This document shows positions 60,831 through 64,000 of a stretch of DNA of 64,000 bases, piece after piece. The notes under the pieces are model-generated. The model was not told the origin of the DNA. It ran no database searches and worked only from the letters and a program-made list of their open reading frames with translations. The position numbers and the translations under genes are program-made. Every line of letters begins with the position of its first letter. Position 1 is the stretch's first letter. Source of the DNA: Haliclystus octoradiatus (lineage: Eukaryota > Cnidaria > Staurozoa > Stauromedusae > Haliclystidae); the NCBI GenBank assembly GCA_916610825.1, contig OU744450.1:21937838-22001837 (forward strand), read 5' to 3'.

Positions 60831-62109
60831 CATATGATATATATATATAGATATTGAATATCAAAGTTATTTGTTTGGGAACGTGTAGGAAATGATTTTC
60901 TATATACAATGTATGCAATCTGGAATAACATTCCTTTCAAGAAAGGGGACCTGACCCAGAACAACAATTGCACTGCCTCCTTTCAGGGTCATGTCCTTGA
61001 ACCATGGAGGTCAATTCTTGTGTGTCGAAGACAGGGTTGTGTTTTCAGAGAAGGGCCCCAGCGTTACTAAGACTATATCTCAACACTTGAATTTTCAGAT
61101 TTCTGTTACAGATAAAATATCGAAAAATGTGTCTAATCTTCAATTTGATACCCCAAAAATTGTTTTACAATCCCGAAAAGGATACCCATTGGATGTGGCA
61201 GCCCGGGGCAACGAAAGCCCCAAAACAATGGGGCATTATAGTTGTTTCTTCGTTCGTCTTTAACTAGCAATATCTTTACGACGTATTTCGCTTCTGATTT
61301 TCATCCTTCAATACTTTATTGTTTAATACTGTACTACAATATTCATGAGAAGCTAACGTTGTAGCTATGCGAAACAAGGCTTACCCTTTATACAACGAAC
61401 AATCGCATAATCTTCAAGCTTTCCAAAACTATCCCTTAAGGGCTATATGTCAATGTCCCGTCGTTTTTATAAACAGTATTTACGTTCATAGAATCAACTG
61501 AATATGAAGTATATAATTTAACTTTCATTTCATTCAATCAGAGATGATTTATTGTCTTAAATTGTCACATTTATAAACAGAGATTTCGACAAGTCTTCGT
61601 AATTCTTATGTAATTAGATCAATCATAAAATCGATAAGGTTATAAAGCTACTATTATATTTAAACGTTTTTATATTTATCGATGTCGTCTTGATGACAAA
61701 TTATATACATATATATGACAATGTCACATTGGATGTAATCACCGTATAATCTTTAGCCCGTTGCTGTTGACCGCAAGACTTATTGGTCTATTGTGTCCGC
61801 AAATACTCGCAGAGTTCGGCTGCAGACACTTGCTGAGCGCGGCGGCTTACTTTAAAGAGCGGCATTATATCACCGTACTATAACCGCTGACCTCTTATAC
61901 GAGTTATACTTGTTACGATCATTTCTCACACATTTTATAAGTCATCGGAATCTTATGTACGAAAGATGCATGAAGTAAAAAAGATTTAAAAGGCTAAAGA
62001 TTTATTTCATAATAACAAAATCTATATATCTTGGTTTACAATAATTCATTCGTCGTGAATTATTCTTAAATTTTAATTGACATTTATAAAGCTTGAGTGA
62101 TTGCTCATT
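60831..62109. other. Intergenic; possible old repeat and GC-richer patch
   Basis: 60941-61233 has GGGG/CCCC-rich ends and 'gatacccca', 'ggatacccat' phrases reminiscent of family A MITEs, so its open frame (60991-61263) is probably repeat. 61741-61890 is GC-richer than its surroundings (gagcgcggcggctt) with no recognised gene. Confidence 0.4.
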
Positions 62110-62236
62110 ATGCCTTACAATAGTTGTTGGAGATTGTCATATATTATATTATGTGTATACATATGTTATTTAACAACAACGTTAGCTATTTTAGATGTTC
62201 TAATGACTGGACAAGAAATACAACGAGTATTATTTG
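62110..62236 (+). CDS. Possible first exon of a secreted or membrane protein (partial)
   Basis: ATG at 62110 opens MPYNSCWRLSYIILCVYICY, continues LTTTLAILDVLMTGQEIQRV and ends LF plus one base at a consensus donor (G then GTAAGT at 62237). The first 30 residues form a signal peptide or signal anchor: a short Arg-containing head, a hydrophobic core and small residues near TTTLA. I do not recognise the family. A compatible short downstream exon (AAATCTATAATTTGCCTTGT then CAACAA before GTATGA, about 62821-62846) is possible but unproven; the rest would lie right of the window. Confidence 0.4.
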
Positions 62237-62252
62237 GTAAGTTGCTATTTAT

Positions 62253-62253
62253 C

Positions 62254-62301
<48 letters not shown>
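62253..62301. repeat. (TA)n microsatellite
   Basis: Almost pure TA repeat, directly after the donor of the putative first exon. Confidence 0.9.
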
Positions 62302-62303
<2 letters not shown>

Positions 62304-62732
62304 ACTATATCTACTTTATAATGTTTGTAAGATGATATATATATATACGTCATATAGTGTTACAAACATCTGTTATACGTGGAGATATAGTGATTAAGAA
62401 ATCATAGAATTGAAAGTATGACGAGGATTTCAATTATTTAATATTAATCGCCATGTTCTATCAGTTTGAAAAAAAAAAACTAGATGTAAACATGAAAATA
62501 GCAACTTGAGTTGTTGACACATTTTTTGTTGTTAAAAAAATTCAGGTGTTTTTTTTATTGATGACTATTTTATTTTGATGGAAGAATCAAATTTTTATTC
62601 TTACATATTTCCCTGCTTGCTTAAATAACAGTCAATATTTATATATAATTTACATCAATGTTATGTCATTTTGTCAATGACACATAACCACTCATTGACA
62701 TTATTTATAATTTTTAAATAATGTAATATTAT

Positions 62733-62811
62733 GATTTAAATAATGATGATGATTATAGTGAGTCAATTGTACTATCATCGTCATCATCATCATCATCATT
62801 ATTTAATCAAT
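62733..62811. repeat. Inverted repeat containing (ATC)n
   Basis: 'gatttaaataatgatgatgat' and 'atcatcatcatcattatttaatc' are inverted copies with a 35-base spacer. The right arm has grown into a short ATC microsatellite. Confidence 0.7.
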
Positions 62812-64000
62812 AATCATTTTAGAAATCTATAATTTGCCTTGTCAACAAGTATGATGTCAACAAATTGATAATGACAAATATATGTATACATAGGATAACA
62901 ATTTGGAAAAATTCCTTGATCATTTCACCAATTTTGTTTTGAAAAGGGCCCGGGATACAACTTAATTATTACACATTTTTGAGGTGCTTTAAAAGGGGTC
63001 TAACAACTGTGGAACAATTCAAATTTTTGAGAAAGATTTTTGATAAGTTTATAAGAAACAGGAAATTGTTTAAGCTGAGTGTTTGTTAAACACACTGTAT
63101 ATACTTTTTATACTATTAATCAATAAATATGTTACAACAGCGAGATCCTATACAATTTCTACTCGAAAAATGTTTTTTTTATAGAATACAAGAAATATGT
63201 CACTCCAAATTATTGATTATTTAATTATAAAAATATTTCCATCACTATAAAATTATATGAAAAACTTTCTTTTGAAATTTTGTTTGAAAATCACATAACA
63301 ATAGTTATTGCATTAAACAATGATGATTGTTTTCAAAAAACCTCACATCGCTAAACAATGGCAAAATGTCTAAATATACAGTTTTATTCTTATCTTTATT
63401 ATATTTATTACTTTATATCAACTTCTCGACTTTTTAAATTAAAGATTAATGGTTTCAAATTGATTTTCAAGTGTTTTGAATTAGTTTATAATAATAACTA
63501 AATCACTATTATTATTTGAATACGCCTTCAGAGCGGTAAGTAATTGAAAAAAAAAATCGTCGGGACTCGCTGAGAACTTGTTAATAACGCGCCAAGCCGC
63601 TTTTCTTTATTCAAACGTGTTTGAACATCTCAGTACTAGTGCTAAACGTGATCACTATTTTGTATAGATTTGAACAATAGTAGAACTATAATGGTGTTAA
63701 GCTGAATTCATATATTTTAAAGTAAATGATCCCTTAGTAAAAAATTAACAAATTTTTAACATCCCAATCGAATCGATCAAAATTCACAACAGACTTTCGG
63801 CACCATCGTGGTCTCGTGGCTATGGCACGCGCAGGAATTTTGACAAATATCAAATCATATTTATTATCCTATACAAATTTATATTGCACTTTCAAAGAAA
63901 TTATCAGATGATTTTCAAAATATCTCAATTATGTGGAATTTTGGAGCGGTCTGTTTGAGACATAAACAACTCGTGTTAGTTTTCATCAATTAAATGCCGT
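62812..64000. other. Intron or intergenic to the window end
   Basis: AT-rich. A GC-richer patch at 63530-63600 (cgtcgggactcgctgag, aacgcgccaagccgc) and a tRNA-like phrase at 63800-63835 (caccatcgtggtctcgtggcta) were noticed, but no gene can be supported. Confidence 0.4.

Noticed and set aside
60991-61263. 90-codon open frame with an ATG
   Set aside because: Low-complexity edges and MITE-like phrases; no domain or splice signals.
62085-62090. TATAAA upstream of the putative first exon as a TATA box
   Set aside because: It lies only 20 bp before the ATG, so transcription would start at or after the start codon.
63795-63840. tRNA-like phrase 'caccatcgtggtctcgtggctatggcacgcg'
   Set aside because: No B box or acceptor stem was found at the right distance; too little to call a tRNA or SINE.

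Overview
The window is nuclear DNA from a multicellular animal, most likely an invertebrate with an AT-rich, repeat-rich genome. Spliced genes with GT-AG introns are present, together with a rhodopsin-class receptor, the mitophagy kinase PINK1, and many animal-type transposons: BEL/Pao and Gypsy LTR elements, an APE-type LINE, a Penelope-like element, PIF/Harbinger, tRNA-derived SINEs and MITEs. The sequence does not let me name the phylum with confidence.

Host genes, all on the + strand. (1) 414-615 is the last coding exon of a CTR/SLC31 copper transporter whose earlier exons lie outside the window or were not found. (2) 27717-28952 is an intronless peptide-type GPCR of 411 residues. (3) 31440-54479 is a complete PINK1 gene that I reconstruct as 13 exons and 528 residues; all kinase landmarks are present except an atypical glycine loop. 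(4) 62110-62236 may be the first exon, carrying a signal peptide, of a gene running off the right edge. A very weak TIMP-like reading frame lies at 24016-24219.

Region by region. 1-2.9 kb: end of the copper transporter and one SINE-A copy. 2.9-8.3 kb: a BEL/Pao element with apparently identical LTRs and an open gag-pol frame that has lost the integrase catalytic core. 8.3-10.6 kb: MITE debris. 10.6-15.0 kb: an intact Gypsy element on the minus strand. 15.2-18.9 kb: an old tandem segmental duplication. 19-27 kb: SINEs and MITEs. 27.7-29 kb: the GPCR, followed by a foldback element. 31.4-54.5 kb: PINK1. Its 9.8-kb second intron holds a dead Harbinger element that was itself invaded by a LINE, a MITE and a SINE, and its seventh intron holds a Penelope-like element. 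54.5-62 kb: gene-poor, with a tandemly duplicated MITE and a second foldback. 62-64 kb: the possible new first exon and microsatellites.

The most unusual signals are two non-coding foldback elements (29.1 and 60.7 kb) whose arms encode hammerhead-ribozyme-like folds and share end organisation with the Penelope-like element at 46.7 kb; a SINE family whose 3' domain has a perfect 11-bp hairpin capped by a GAAA tetraloop; and the integrase-less but apparently very recently mobilised BEL element.
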